Assembly (NCBI RefSeq): GCF_046297595.1
Contig: NZ_JBKBHT010000004.1
Coordinates: 1-64,000 of the forward strand
Source of the DNA: Ferrovibrio sp046297595
GTDB lineage: Bacteria; Pseudomonadota; Alphaproteobacteria; Ferrovibrionales; Ferrovibrionaceae
Length of the DNA stretch: 64,000 nucleotides
Direction: 5' to 3'
Below, piece by piece: positions 36,371 through 45,034 of this stretch. The position numbers and the translations under genes were made by a program. Each line of letters begins with the position of its first letter. Position 1 is the first letter of the stretch. The notes beneath the pieces are model-generated. The model saw only the letters and a program-made list of their open reading frames with translations. It had not been told where the DNA came from and searched no databases.

Positions 36371-37897
36371 ATGGTCAAGTCGTCCCACCCACAGCCGCAC
36401 TCTGTCTCCATGCCTGAAGATCCGACGCTGGATGCTTGCGGTGGCCTGCCGAATGGCGAGCCGCTCGACGTGCAGTGGCAGCGCGTTCGCGCCCGCCTGC
36501 GGGTGTCTTTTGGCGATGCCGCCTTCAATTCCTGGCTCAAGCCCCTGGCCCTGGCCGATGAGGGCCTGGCCGAGGACGGCGACATCCATCTCGCCGTGCC
36601 GACCCGTTTCATGCGCGACTGGGTCGCCAATCATTACAGCGAACGCCTGCGCGAAATCTGGCGGCTGGAAAATGCCGCCGTGCGCCGCGTGGTGATCCAT
36701 GTGCGTCCGACCGGTGCCATCCAGGCATCGCAGGGCAAGTCGATGGCGGCTGCCGGTATCTCCATCGGCGAGCAGCCGAAGTCGGCGCCGCTGGCCCGGC
36801 CGACGGTGACGCGCACCCCGTCCACCCTGCCGACCCTCCAGGTGCGCGACATGGACGATATCGAGCGCGAATTGTCCGCGCCGCTCGATCCGCGCTTCAC
36901 CTTCGACAGCTTCATCACCGGCAAGTCCAACGAGCTGGCCCGCGCCGCGGCCCTGCGCGTGGCCGAAAGCCCGACCGTGACCTACAACCCGCTGTTCCTG
37001 TATGGCGGCGTGGGCCTGGGCAAGACCCATCTGATGCATGCCATCGGCTGGCATATCCGCCAGCGCTTCCCCGAGCGCCGTGTGGTCTACCTCTCGGCCG
37101 AGAAGTTCATGTACCAGTTCATCCGGGCCCTGCGTTTCAAGGACACGATGGCCTTCAAGGAGCAGTTCCGCTCCGTCGACGTGCTGATGATCGACGACAT
37201 CCAGTTCATCGCCGGCAAGGAAAGCACCCAGGAAGAGTTCTTCCATACCTTCAACGCGCTGTGCGACCAGAACCGCCAGATCATCGTCTCGGGCGACCGC
37301 TCGCCGTCGGATCTGGAAGGCATCGAGGAACGCATGCGCTCGCGCCTGGGCTGGGGCCTGGTCGCCGACATCCATCCGACCGATTTCGAGCTGCGCCTCT
37401 CCATCCTGCAGGCCAAGGCCGAGAAGAACGGCCTGACCAACATTCCGCAGGATGTGCTGGAATTCCTCGCCCGCCGCATCACGTCGAATGTGCGCGAGCT
37501 GGAAGGCGCGCTGAACCGCATCTCGGCCTATGCCAGCCTCGTCGGCAAGCCGGTCACCGTCACCTCGGCGCAGGAAGTGCTGCAGGACCTGCTGCGCGCC
37601 AACGACCGCAAGGTGACGATCGAGGAAATCCAGAAGCGCGTCGCCGAGCATTATTCGATCCGCTTCGCCGACATGCATTCGCCGCGTCGTGCCCGCGCCG
37701 TGGCCCGTCCGCGGCAGGTGGCGATGTATCTGGCCAAGCAGCTCACCTCGCGGTCCTTACCCGAAATCGGGCGCAAATTCGGCGGCCGCGACCACACCAC
37801 GGTGATGCATGCCGTGCGCAAGATCGAGGAGCTGCGCGAGATCGATGCCGCCTTTGCGGAAGACATCGATTTGCTGCGCCGCAAACTAGAAAGCTGA
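36371..37897 (+). CDS. dnaA: Chromosomal replication initiator protein DnaA
   Basis: 508 aa. ATG 36371 has GAGG seven bases upstream. Domain I about 30-105 (VSFGDAAFNSWLKPL), linker domain II about 110-175, AAA+ domain III with Walker A GGVGLGKTHLM and Walker B VLMIDDIQFIAGK, and DNA-binding domain IV ending with the DnaA-box reader RDHTTVMHAVRKIE. Followed by dnaN, recF and gyrB. Confidence 0.98.
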   Translation: MVKSSHPQPHSVSMPEDPTLDACGGLPNGEPLDVQWQRVRARLRVSFGDAAFNSWLKPLALADEGLAEDGDIHLAVPTRFMRDWVANHYSERLREIWRLENAAVRRVVIHVRPTGAIQASQGKSMAAAGISIGEQPKSAPLARPTVTRTPSTLPTLQVRDMDDIERELSAPLDPRFTFDSFITGKSNELARAAALRVAESPTVTYNPLFLYGGVGLGKTHLMHAIGWHIRQRFPERRVVYLSAEKFMYQFIRALRFKDTMAFKEQFRSVDVLMIDDIQFIAGKESTQEEFFHTFNALCDQNRQIIVSGDRSPSDLEGIEERMRSRLGWGLVADIHPTDFELRLSILQAKAEKNGLTNIPQDVLEFLARRITSNVRELEGALNRISAYASLVGKPVTVTSAQEVLQDLLRANDRKVTIEEIQKRVAEHYSIRFADMHSPRRARAVARPRQVAMYLAKQLTSRSLPEIGRKFGGRDHTTVMHAVRKIEELREIDAAFAEDIDLLRRKLES

Positions 37898-37941
37898 TAT
37901 TTTTATAATATCCAGTAAAATCAATCATTTAATTTGTATTT

Positions 37942-37963
37942 GAGGCCGCCGCAAGGCGGCCTC
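37942..37963 (+). terminator. Hairpin after dnaA, possible terminator or attenuator
   Basis: GAGGCCGCC pairs with GGCGGCCTC around GCAA, 45 bp after the dnaA stop. There is no T-run after the stem, so it may pause or process the dnaA-dnaN transcript rather than end it. Confidence 0.5.
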
Positions 37964-38089
37964 TTCGCATATGCAAAAACGGTGCGGAACCGGGCCAAAT
38001 CCCTCGCGTACAAAAGGGGGGTTTGGTATATTCCACGGACTCGGCAAAACCCTGCCGGAAACAACAAAAACATCACCGGTTTTCCAGCC

Positions 38090-39208
38090 ATGAAACTCAC
38101 CATCGAGCGTGCCGTCCTGCTCACCGCCCTGAGCCACGTCCAGAGCGTGGTCGAGCGCCGCAACACGATCCCGATCCTGTCCAATGTGCTGCTGGAAGCC
38201 GAAGGCGACCGCCTGGCGCTCACCGCCACCGACCTCGACATCGCCGTGGTCGAGAAGCTGCCGGCCAAGGTGGCGCAGCCCGGCGCCACCACGGTGCCGG
38301 CCCACACCTTCTACGACATCGTGCGCAAGCTGCCCGAAGGCGCCGAGGTCGAACTGACCTACACGCCGGCTGAGCAGCGCCTCGATCTGCGCGCCGGCCG
38401 TTCCAGCTTCAAGCTGAGCTGCCTGCCCAAGGATGACTTCCCGGTGATGGCCGCCGGCGACCTGCCGCACAGCTTCATGCTGCCGGCCGAGCAGCTGCGT
38501 CGCCTGATCGACAAGACGCGCTTTGCCATCTCTACCGAAGAAACCCGTTATTACCTGAACGGCATCTATGTGCATGCCGCCAGCAGCGCCGGGGTGCCGA
38601 TGCTGCGCGCTGTCGCCACCGATGGCCACCGCCTCGCTCGCGTCGAGGCACCGCTGCCGGCTGGTGCCGCCGGCATGCCCGGCGTGATCGTGCCGCGCAA
38701 GACGGTGAACGAACTGCGCAAGCTGCTGGAAGGTGGCGCGGCCGAGGCCAAGATCGAACTGAGCGATACCAAGATCCGCTTCGCCTTCGGCGATCTGGTG
38801 CTTGTATCCAAGCTGATCGACGGCGCTTTCCCGGAATACGAACGCGTCATTCCGCGCGACAACGACAAGGTGATGGAAGTCGACAGCAAGGCGTTTGCTG
38901 CCGCCGTCGACCGCGTCGCCACCATCTCGACCGAAAAAAGCCGTGCCGTGAAACTGTCGCTCAAGCCCGATGGCATCGAGCTGTCGGCCACCAGCCCGGA
39001 CCAGGGCTCGGCCTCCGAACAGCTCACCGCGGCCTATAGCGCGAAGCCGATCGAGATCGGCTACAACTCGCGCTACCTGCTGGATATCGCCAGCCAGATC
39101 GAGGGCGAGAATGCCCGCTTCCTGCTGGCCGATGCACTGGCGCCCACCGTTGTCCGCGATCCCAGCGACGACGGCGCGCTGTATGTGCTGATGCCGATGC
39201 GAGTCTGA
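38090..39208 (+). CDS. dnaN: DNA polymerase III beta sliding clamp
   Basis: 372 aa. The ring-shaped processivity clamp. ATG 38090 begins the standard MKLTIERAVLLTALSHVQSVVERRNTIPIL start; longer in-frame extensions lack it. Three repeated clamp domains are present and the protein ends in the conserved LYVLMPMRV. It is two bases before recF. Confidence 0.97.
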   Translation: MKLTIERAVLLTALSHVQSVVERRNTIPILSNVLLEAEGDRLALTATDLDIAVVEKLPAKVAQPGATTVPAHTFYDIVRKLPEGAEVELTYTPAEQRLDLRAGRSSFKLSCLPKDDFPVMAAGDLPHSFMLPAEQLRRLIDKTRFAISTEETRYYLNGIYVHAASSAGVPMLRAVATDGHRLARVEAPLPAGAAGMPGVIVPRKTVNELRKLLEGGAAEAKIELSDTKIRFAFGDLVLVSKLIDGAFPEYERVIPRDNDKVMEVDSKAFAAAVDRVATISTEKSRAVKLSLKPDGIELSATSPDQGSASEQLTAAYSAKPIEIGYNSRYLLDIASQIEGENARFLLADALAPTVVRDPSDDGALYVLMPMRV

Positions 39209-39210
39209 GT

Positions 39211-40416
39211 TTGGTGCGTAGCGCAGCCCTGGTTGCGGAACAGTCGTACGAAGGCGCGACAGCAGGCGGCACCGCCGTTCTTTCGCTCAGCCTGCGCGAT
39301 TTCCGCAATTACGCCGAGCTGCATCTGCGCCTGAGCGGCCAGCCGGTGGTGCTGACCGGACCGAACGGGGCCGGGAAGACCAATATCCTGGAGGCGCTGT
39401 CCTTCTTCAGTCCCGGTCGCGGCCTGCGCCGCGCCAGATTGTCGGAAGTGAGCCGCGTTTCCGGCCAGCCCGCGCGACGTTGCTGGGTCGCCCATGCGGA
39501 ACTGGCGACAGCCATCGGTCCGGTCGCCATCGGCACCGGTCTGGCGGAGGCTGTGGGCGACGAGGAACTGGCCGAACGCCGCATCGTGCGGATCAACGGC
39601 GAGCCGGCGGCCAGCGCCAACGGCCTGGCCGAGTATCTGGATGTGGTGTGGCTGACGCCGCAGATGGACCGTCTGTTCGTCGAGGGCTTGTCGACGCGCC
39701 GCCGGTTCATGGACCGGCTGGTTTATGGCCTGGATGGCGGGCATGCCCGCCAGGTAGCGGCGTTCGAGCGGGCGATGCGGGAACGCAATCGCCTGCTGAA
39801 GATGGGCGGGGCCGATCCGGCCTGGCTGGCGGCGCTGGAAAGCCAGATGGCCGAGCATGGCGTGGCCGTGGCGGCAGCGCGGCGCGAGGCCCTGGGGCGG
39901 ATCGAGGCCGGCATGGCGCTGGCCACCGGGCCGTTTCCGCGGGCGCGACTGGCGGCGCAGGGCGTGATCGAGGCCTGGCTGGCCGACATGCCCGCGCTGG
40001 CGGCGGAGGAGAAATACCGGGCCGTACTGGCCGAGCGGCGCGGCATCGACCGCGAAGCCGGCGCGGCCACCGAAGGCCCGCATCGCAGCGACATGGCGGT
40101 GTGGCATGCGGAGAAGGACCAGCCGGCGGCGTTATGCTCCACCGGCGAGCAGAAGGCGCTGCTGATCGCCATCACGCTGGCCAATGCGCGGCTGATCCGC
40201 GCCCGCCGGCAGATGGCGCCGCTGATGCTGCTGGACGAGATTTCGGCGCATCTCGATGCCCGGCGTCGGGCGGCGCTGTATGAGGAATTGCTCGCGCTCG
40301 GCGGGCAGGTGTGGCTGACCGGCACCGATGACGACCTGTTCACAGGTCTGGCCGGCCAGGCGGAGTTTTTCACGGTGGCCGACGGCGTGGTGACGCCGCG
40401 TGCCGCCTTCAGTTGA
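39211..40416 (+). CDS. recF: DNA repair protein RecF
   Basis: 401 aa SMC-like ATPase that loads RecA at single-strand gaps. Walker A GPNGAGKTNILEALSF, signature STGEQKALLIAI and Walker B MLLDEISAHLD are visible. Translation starts from TTG 39211 or GTG 39214; the N-terminal 25 residues before LSLRDFRNYAEL are longer than usual, so an internal start cannot be excluded. Overlap-free between dnaN and gyrB. Confidence 0.95.
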   Translation: MVRSAALVAEQSYEGATAGGTAVLSLSLRDFRNYAELHLRLSGQPVVLTGPNGAGKTNILEALSFFSPGRGLRRARLSEVSRVSGQPARRCWVAHAELATAIGPVAIGTGLAEAVGDEELAERRIVRINGEPAASANGLAEYLDVVWLTPQMDRLFVEGLSTRRRFMDRLVYGLDGGHARQVAAFERAMRERNRLLKMGGADPAWLAALESQMAEHGVAVAAARREALGRIEAGMALATGPFPRARLAAQGVIEAWLADMPALAAEEKYRAVLAERRGIDREAGAATEGPHRSDMAVWHAEKDQPAALCSTGEQKALLIAITLANARLIRARRQMAPLMLLDEISAHLDARRRAALYEELLALGGQVWLTGTDDDLFTGLAGQAEFFTVADGVVTPRAAFS

Positions 40417-40428
40417 GGCAGTGAGACC

Positions 40429-42867
40429 ATGAGCGAAGCAGTGGCGCCGCGCGACGGTGAAAACGGCGAGAATTACGACTCCTCGGCAATTAAGGTGCTG
40501 AAGGGCCTGGATGCGGTGCGCAAGCGCCCGGGCATGTATATCGGCGATACCGATGACGGCACCGGCCTGCATCACATGGTCTACGAGGTGGTCGACAACG
40601 CCATCGACGAGGCCCTGGCCGGCTATTGCGACGAGGTCTATGTCGGCCTCAATCCCGATGGCTCCTGCACGGTGCGCGACAATGGCCGCGGCATCCCGGT
40701 AGACATCCATCCGGAAGAAGGCGTTTCGGCGGCGCAGGTCATCATGACCCAGCTGCATGCCGGCGGTAAGTTCGACCAGAATTCCTACAAGGTCTCGGGC
40801 GGCCTACATGGCGTCGGTGTGTCGGTGGTGAATGCGCTGTCCACCACGCTCGACCTGAAGATCTGGCGCGGCGGCAAGGCCTATGCCATGCGCTTCCGCC
40901 ATGGCGATCCCGAAGCGTCGCTGGCCGAGGTGGGCGAAGCCGAGGGCAAACGCGGCACGGAAGTGACCTTCCTGCCGTCGACGGAAACCTTCACCAAGAC
41001 CGAATTCGACTACGGCACGCTGGAGCATCGCCTGCGCGAACTGGCCTTCCTCAATAACGGTGTGAAGATCGTGCTGGAGGACATGCGCGGCGTGGAGCCA
41101 AAGCGCGTGGAGCTGCGCTACGAAGGCGGCGTCGAGGCTTTCGTGACCTATCTCGATCGCAACAAGACCCCGCTGCACAAGCCGCCGATCGCCATTCGCG
41201 GCGAGCGCGACGGCATCGGCATCGAAGTGGCGCTGGAATGGAACGACGGCTACCACGAGACGATGCTGTGCTTCACCAACAACATCCCGCAACGCGATGG
41301 CGGCACGCATCTAGCCGGTTTCCGCGGCGCGCTCACGCGCTGCATCAACGGTTACGCCAATGAAAGCGGCATCGCCAAGAAGGAGAAGGTGTCGCTGACC
41401 GGCGACGACGCGCGCGAGGGCCTGACCTGCGTGCTGTCGGTGAAGGTGCCGGATCCGAAATTCTCGTCGCAGACCAAGGACAAGCTCGTGTCGTCGGAAG
41501 TGCGCCCGGCGGTGGAAAGCCTGGTCAACGAATTGCTGGCCTCCTGGTTCGAGGAGCATCCGACCGATGCGCGCCAGATCGTCGGCAAGGTGGTGGAAGC
41601 CGCCGCCGCCCGCGAGGCCGCCCGCAAGGCCCGCGAACTGACGCGGCGCAAGGGCGCGCTGGATATCTCCTCGCTGCCGGGCAAGCTGGCGGATTGCCAG
41701 GAACGCGATCCGGCCAAGGCCGAACTCTTCCTCGTCGAGGGTGACTCGGCGGGCGGTTCGGCCAAGCAGGGCCGCAACCGCGCCTTCCAGGCCGTGCTGC
41801 CGCTGCGCGGCAAGATCCTCAATGTCGAGCGCGCGCGCTTCGACAAGATGCTCTCCTCGCAGGAAATCGGCACGCTGATCACCGCCCTGGGCACCGGCAT
41901 CGGCCATGACGATTTCGACCCGGCCAAACTGCGCTACCACAAGATCATCATCATGACCGACGCCGACGTGGACGGCGCGCATATCCGCACCCTGCTGCTC
42001 ACCTTCTTCTTCCGCCAGATGAAGCCGCTGATCGATGCCGGGCATCTCTATATCGCCCAGCCGCCGCTTTATAAGGTCAAGCGCGGCCAGTCCGAACGGT
42101 ACCTGAAGGACGAGGCGGCGCTGGAGGATTTCCTGATCAACGAGGGCATCGAGAATGCCGTGCTGCGCCTGCATGACGACAGCCAGCGCGCCGGCCCAGA
42201 CCTCAAGCTGCTGCTCGACCATGCCCGCATGGCCAAGGCCCTGCTGACCGCGATCGGCAAGCGCTACAATCCCTGGATCGTCGAACAGGCCGCCATCCTG
42301 GGCATGCTGGTGCCCGAAGTGGTGACCGATCCGGCCAAGGCAGGCCCGGCGGCCGAGGCGCTGGCGAAACGCCTGAACGCCCTGACACCCGAACTGGAGC
42401 GCGGCTGGGTCTGCGAGCCGGCCGGCGAGGGGGCGATGAGCGTGAAGCGCAGCCTGCGCGGCTATACCGAAGGCTATCTGCTGGATGCCCAGCTGTTCCG
42501 CTCGGCCGAGGCGCGCAAGCTGAACGAGATGGCCGCCGAGTTGCAGGCCACCTATCTGCGGCCGGCCGAGTTGCGCCGCAAGGACGAAGTGCATCCGGTG
42601 CAGGGCCCGCTCGACCTGCTCGAGCGCGTGCAGGCCATCGGCCGCCGCGGCATCACCATGCAGCGCTACAAGGGCCTGGGCGAGATGAACCCCGACCAGC
42701 TGTGGGAGACCACGCTGGATCCGGAAGCGCGCAGCCTGCTGCAGGTGAAGGTCGACCACGCCGAGGATGCCGACAACGTGTTCGAGACCCTGATGGGGGA
42801 TGTGGTGGAACCCCGCCGCGACTTCATCCAGAGCAACGCACTGAACGTCGTCAATCTGGATATCTGA
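40429..42867 (+). CDS. gyrB: DNA gyrase subunit B
   Basis: 812 aa. ATPase domain with VDNAIDEALAGY and GGLHGVGVSVVNALS, transducer domain, and TOPRIM with EGDSAGGSAKQGRNR and DADVDGAHIRTLLLTFFFRQM. The C-terminus ends in the common ALNVVNLDI, so the gene is intact. A Tn7-like transposon end begins four bases after the stop codon, an arrangement that leaves the gene undamaged and points to gyrB as the attachment site. Confidence 0.98.
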   Translation: MSEAVAPRDGENGENYDSSAIKVLKGLDAVRKRPGMYIGDTDDGTGLHHMVYEVVDNAIDEALAGYCDEVYVGLNPDGSCTVRDNGRGIPVDIHPEEGVSAAQVIMTQLHAGGKFDQNSYKVSGGLHGVGVSVVNALSTTLDLKIWRGGKAYAMRFRHGDPEASLAEVGEAEGKRGTEVTFLPSTETFTKTEFDYGTLEHRLRELAFLNNGVKIVLEDMRGVEPKRVELRYEGGVEAFVTYLDRNKTPLHKPPIAIRGERDGIGIEVALEWNDGYHETMLCFTNNIPQRDGGTHLAGFRGALTRCINGYANESGIAKKEKVSLTGDDAREGLTCVLSVKVPDPKFSSQTKDKLVSSEVRPAVESLVNELLASWFEEHPTDARQIVGKVVEAAAAREAARKARELTRRKGALDISSLPGKLADCQERDPAKAELFLVEGDSAGGSAKQGRNRAFQAVLPLRGKILNVERARFDKMLSSQEIGTLITALGTGIGHDDFDPAKLRYHKIIIMTDADVDGAHIRTLLLTFFFRQMKPLIDAGHLYIAQPPLYKVKRGQSERYLKDEAALEDFLINEGIENAVLRLHDDSQRAGPDLKLLLDHARMAKALLTAIGKRYNPWIVEQAAILGMLVPEVVTDPAKAGPAAEALAKRLNALTPELERGWVCEPAGEGAMSVKRSLRGYTEGYLLDAQLFRSAEARKLNEMAAELQATYLRPAELRRKDEVHPVQGPLDLLERVQAIGRRGITMQRYKGLGEMNPDQLWETTLDPEARSLLQVKVDHAEDADNVFETLMGDVVEPRRDFIQSNALNVVNLDI

Positions 42868-42871
42868 GCGG

Positions 42872-42940
42872 TGTACTTTCTAAATTGCTTTGTAAGTCTT
42901 CCAATTTATTTTGGCAGGCTTTCTAGTTTATTTTGTCGCT
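42872..42940 (+). repeat. Left transposon end with three TnsB-type repeats
   Basis: The terminal TGTA is followed by three head-to-tail repeats at 42876-42897, 42898-42918 and 42919-42940. They share CTT-C-A at the start and a TTTATTTTG core in the second and third. Tight packing within 70 bp resembles the dense right end of Tn7. The rest of the interval to 43175 holds no gene I can support. Confidence 0.78.
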
Positions 42941-43175
42941 AAACGGTGGGCGCTGTGTGTGCGCATGCTCGTTCGGACTAACAGCGCGATCTGTGGTCTT
43001 CCGACTACGAATGCTAGGGTACAAGTCAGATCGCCGTGTTTTCCGTTCTTCCTGGCAGGGCGGCCATAGCATTCGGAAGGAACCATGGGAGCGAATGCGG
43101 GGGTGGGTAGTTTCCTGCCTGTAAGCGATTGATTGGGATTAATAATTATTTTTCGCTGCCGAGCCCACGACCCTG

Positions 43176-43218
43176 TTGACTATGTTAATTTTTTCAGCCA
43201 CATTTGTGGTTGAGAAAA
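43176..43218 (+). promoter_or_regulatory. Promoter and palindromic operator of the XRE-ImmA unit
   Basis: TTGACT (43176-43181) lies 17 bases before a weak -10 (CACATT, 43199-43204). Overlapping it is an imperfect palindrome, TTTTTTCAGCCACA and TGTGGTTGAGAAAA around TT (43189-43218, 12 of 14 pairs match). The HTH protein encoded second in this unit is the likely ligand, giving autorepression; inferred. Confidence 0.6.
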
Positions 43219-43236
43219 TTATCACGAGGTCGATGG

Positions 43237-43878
43237 ATGCGTCCGGACCATATCGCTGAATTAATCATTGATGACCCGCAAGAGGTCCGCCACTTCCTCG
43301 AGGCTATGGACCTCTCGGTAGACAGTGTCTTGCTGATCCGGGATGCAGCCCATATCCATTTGGTTGATACCAGCCCCCTGATGGCACTGAACGCTGCCGG
43401 GACGCTCGCATATCACTATGGCGTGCTCGAAACCCGTATCCAGTTCTTGGGAAAGAATTGGGAAATTACTCGCGCCGGCGGTATCGAGGCTATCTTTAAC
43501 CCTGCGAAGAACATCAAACTCGGCTACCAGAACGTCGATGTTGCATGTGTGCGGGGAACCGACCCGCAGCCTCGGACCGAAAAGGGGGCTGGGGCTGAAC
43601 GCGAATGCGCGGGCAACCTCTTCGAATACTTTAACGTGGCGGCTCCCAAATTGGTGGTCCCACCGAAAGGTATGGTCCAGGTCTTCTACGTAATGGTCGA
43701 CGAACGCGGTGCAGTCGAAGTATCGAGGCCCGTAATCGAGGCTGGCTCGTTCACTGGTATGATCGTGCGAGCTTTCGTTTCCGATGGCTCGGATCTCGAC
43801 AAGGTGGCGATCACTCCTGCTGGTGGTTTGGACGCACCGGCAGACAACTTTGACGTCCCAGTCATCAGGCGACAGTAG
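43237..43878 (+). CDS. Unknown protein paired with XRE-ImmA protein
   Basis: 213 aa from ATG 43237 with GAGG seven bases upstream; a TTG 33 bases earlier is less likely because it falls just after the operator. I do not recognise the family. It is soluble, mixed alpha/beta, with a mid-protein KNIKLGYQNVDVACVRG segment and a beta-rich C-terminal half. It ends six bases before the XRE-ImmA gene, so the two are translated together. Co-occurrence with an ImmA-type protease suggests a substrate, toxin or partner role, but nothing in the sequence decides this. Confidence 0.6.
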   Translation: MRPDHIAELIIDDPQEVRHFLEAMDLSVDSVLLIRDAAHIHLVDTSPLMALNAAGTLAYHYGVLETRIQFLGKNWEITRAGGIEAIFNPAKNIKLGYQNVDVACVRGTDPQPRTEKGAGAERECAGNLFEYFNVAAPKLVVPPKGMVQVFYVMVDERGAVEVSRPVIEAGSFTGMIVRAFVSDGSDLDKVAITPAGGLDAPADNFDVPVIRRQ

Positions 43879-43883
43879 TAGTC

Positions 43884-44960
43884 ATGTTCAATCGGAAGCG
43901 TTTAACCCTCGCTCGGGAACGACGGGGGCTCACAGGGATTCAACTGGCGGAGCGCAGTGGAATAACTGCCATCACTATCTCTCGTCTTGAGAGTGGCCAG
44001 ACTAAACAGCCCGACGACGACACTGCAAACCGTCTCGCAGATGCTCTGGAATACCCTGTTAGCTTCTTTTTTAAAGTCGAGCCCGAAGAGCTCGACGCCG
44101 AGATCGTCAGTTTTCGCAGTCTCAAGAAAATGAATGCGAAAGAGCGTAATGCTGCCCTCTGGGCCGGTTCTCTAGGGCTCGAGATCTACGACTGGATTGA
44201 GAACGAATATCAGCTTCCTACGCCGTCTATTCCGGATTTGCGTGGTAACGACGATCCGGAAAATGCGGCCCGCCTTGTGCGGCAAGAATGGGGGCTCGGC
44301 GACAGACCTATTGGGAATGTGCTGCGCTTGCTCGAATCAAAAGGTGTTCGTGTTTTATCGTTGGAAGAGCAGAATAAGAATGTTGATGCATTCTCGTTCT
44401 GGAGAAACGGAAAACCATTCGTGTTTCTCAATACTTTTAAGTCTGCGGAACACAGCATTTTCGATTGTGGGCATGAGTTGGGACATCTTGTTTTGCATAA
44501 ACATGGTGATCCTAAGCCGACGAAATCTGCTGAAGTTGAAGCAAACCGGTTTGCTTCTGCCTTTCTAATGCCTGCGCATGATATTCGAGCGGCTATTCCG
44601 CGCCGAATGATAAGCCCAAATCTAGTCATCGAGGCGAAGTCGAGGTGGAAAGTATCAGCGATGGCGTTGACCGTTCGCCTCAACCAGGTAGGCTTGTTAA
44701 GCGACTGGCAATACAGATCCCTGTGCATTGAGTTAGGTAAACTGGGGTATCGCACGTCGGAAAAAATTGGTGTGGAACGCGAGAAATCTGCCGTATGGCA
44801 ACAAGTACTTGCTGATCTTTGGCGGAAGCGGCTCACAAAGGAAGACATCGGAAAACAACTTCATATCCCGCATGATGAAGTTGAGCGTTTAGTGTTCCGC
44901 TTGGCTGGTGATGTGAACCGGCCTTCGTCGGGTAAGCCAAGTTTAAAGGTTGCGTCCTGA
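43884..44960 (+). CDS. XRE-type HTH regulator fused to ImmA/IrrE metallopeptidase
   Basis: 358 aa. N-terminal helix-turn-helix (about 6-60, RERRGLTGIQLAERSGITAITISRLE) is joined to a COG2856/ImmA zinc peptidase with HELGH starting at H197 and the following EANRFASAFLMP. Such fusions act as regulators of mobile elements and of toxin-antitoxin-like modules, in which the protease removes a repressor or the HTH binds its own promoter. A palindrome overlaps the promoter of the unit. Second gene after the 213 aa protein. Confidence 0.9.
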   Translation: MFNRKRLTLARERRGLTGIQLAERSGITAITISRLESGQTKQPDDDTANRLADALEYPVSFFFKVEPEELDAEIVSFRSLKKMNAKERNAALWAGSLGLEIYDWIENEYQLPTPSIPDLRGNDDPENAARLVRQEWGLGDRPIGNVLRLLESKGVRVLSLEEQNKNVDAFSFWRNGKPFVFLNTFKSAEHSIFDCGHELGHLVLHKHGDPKPTKSAEVEANRFASAFLMPAHDIRAAIPRRMISPNLVIEAKSRWKVSAMALTVRLNQVGLLSDWQYRSLCIELGKLGYRTSEKIGVEREKSAVWQQVLADLWRKRLTKEDIGKQLHIPHDEVERLVFRLAGDVNRPSSGKPSLKVAS

Positions 44961-45034
44961 TTCGCGAGACGCTAAACGCGGAAGTTTTAAGGATTCAGTT
45001 GGTGCTTGAGAGCCCTAGACTTGATTCCGATTTA

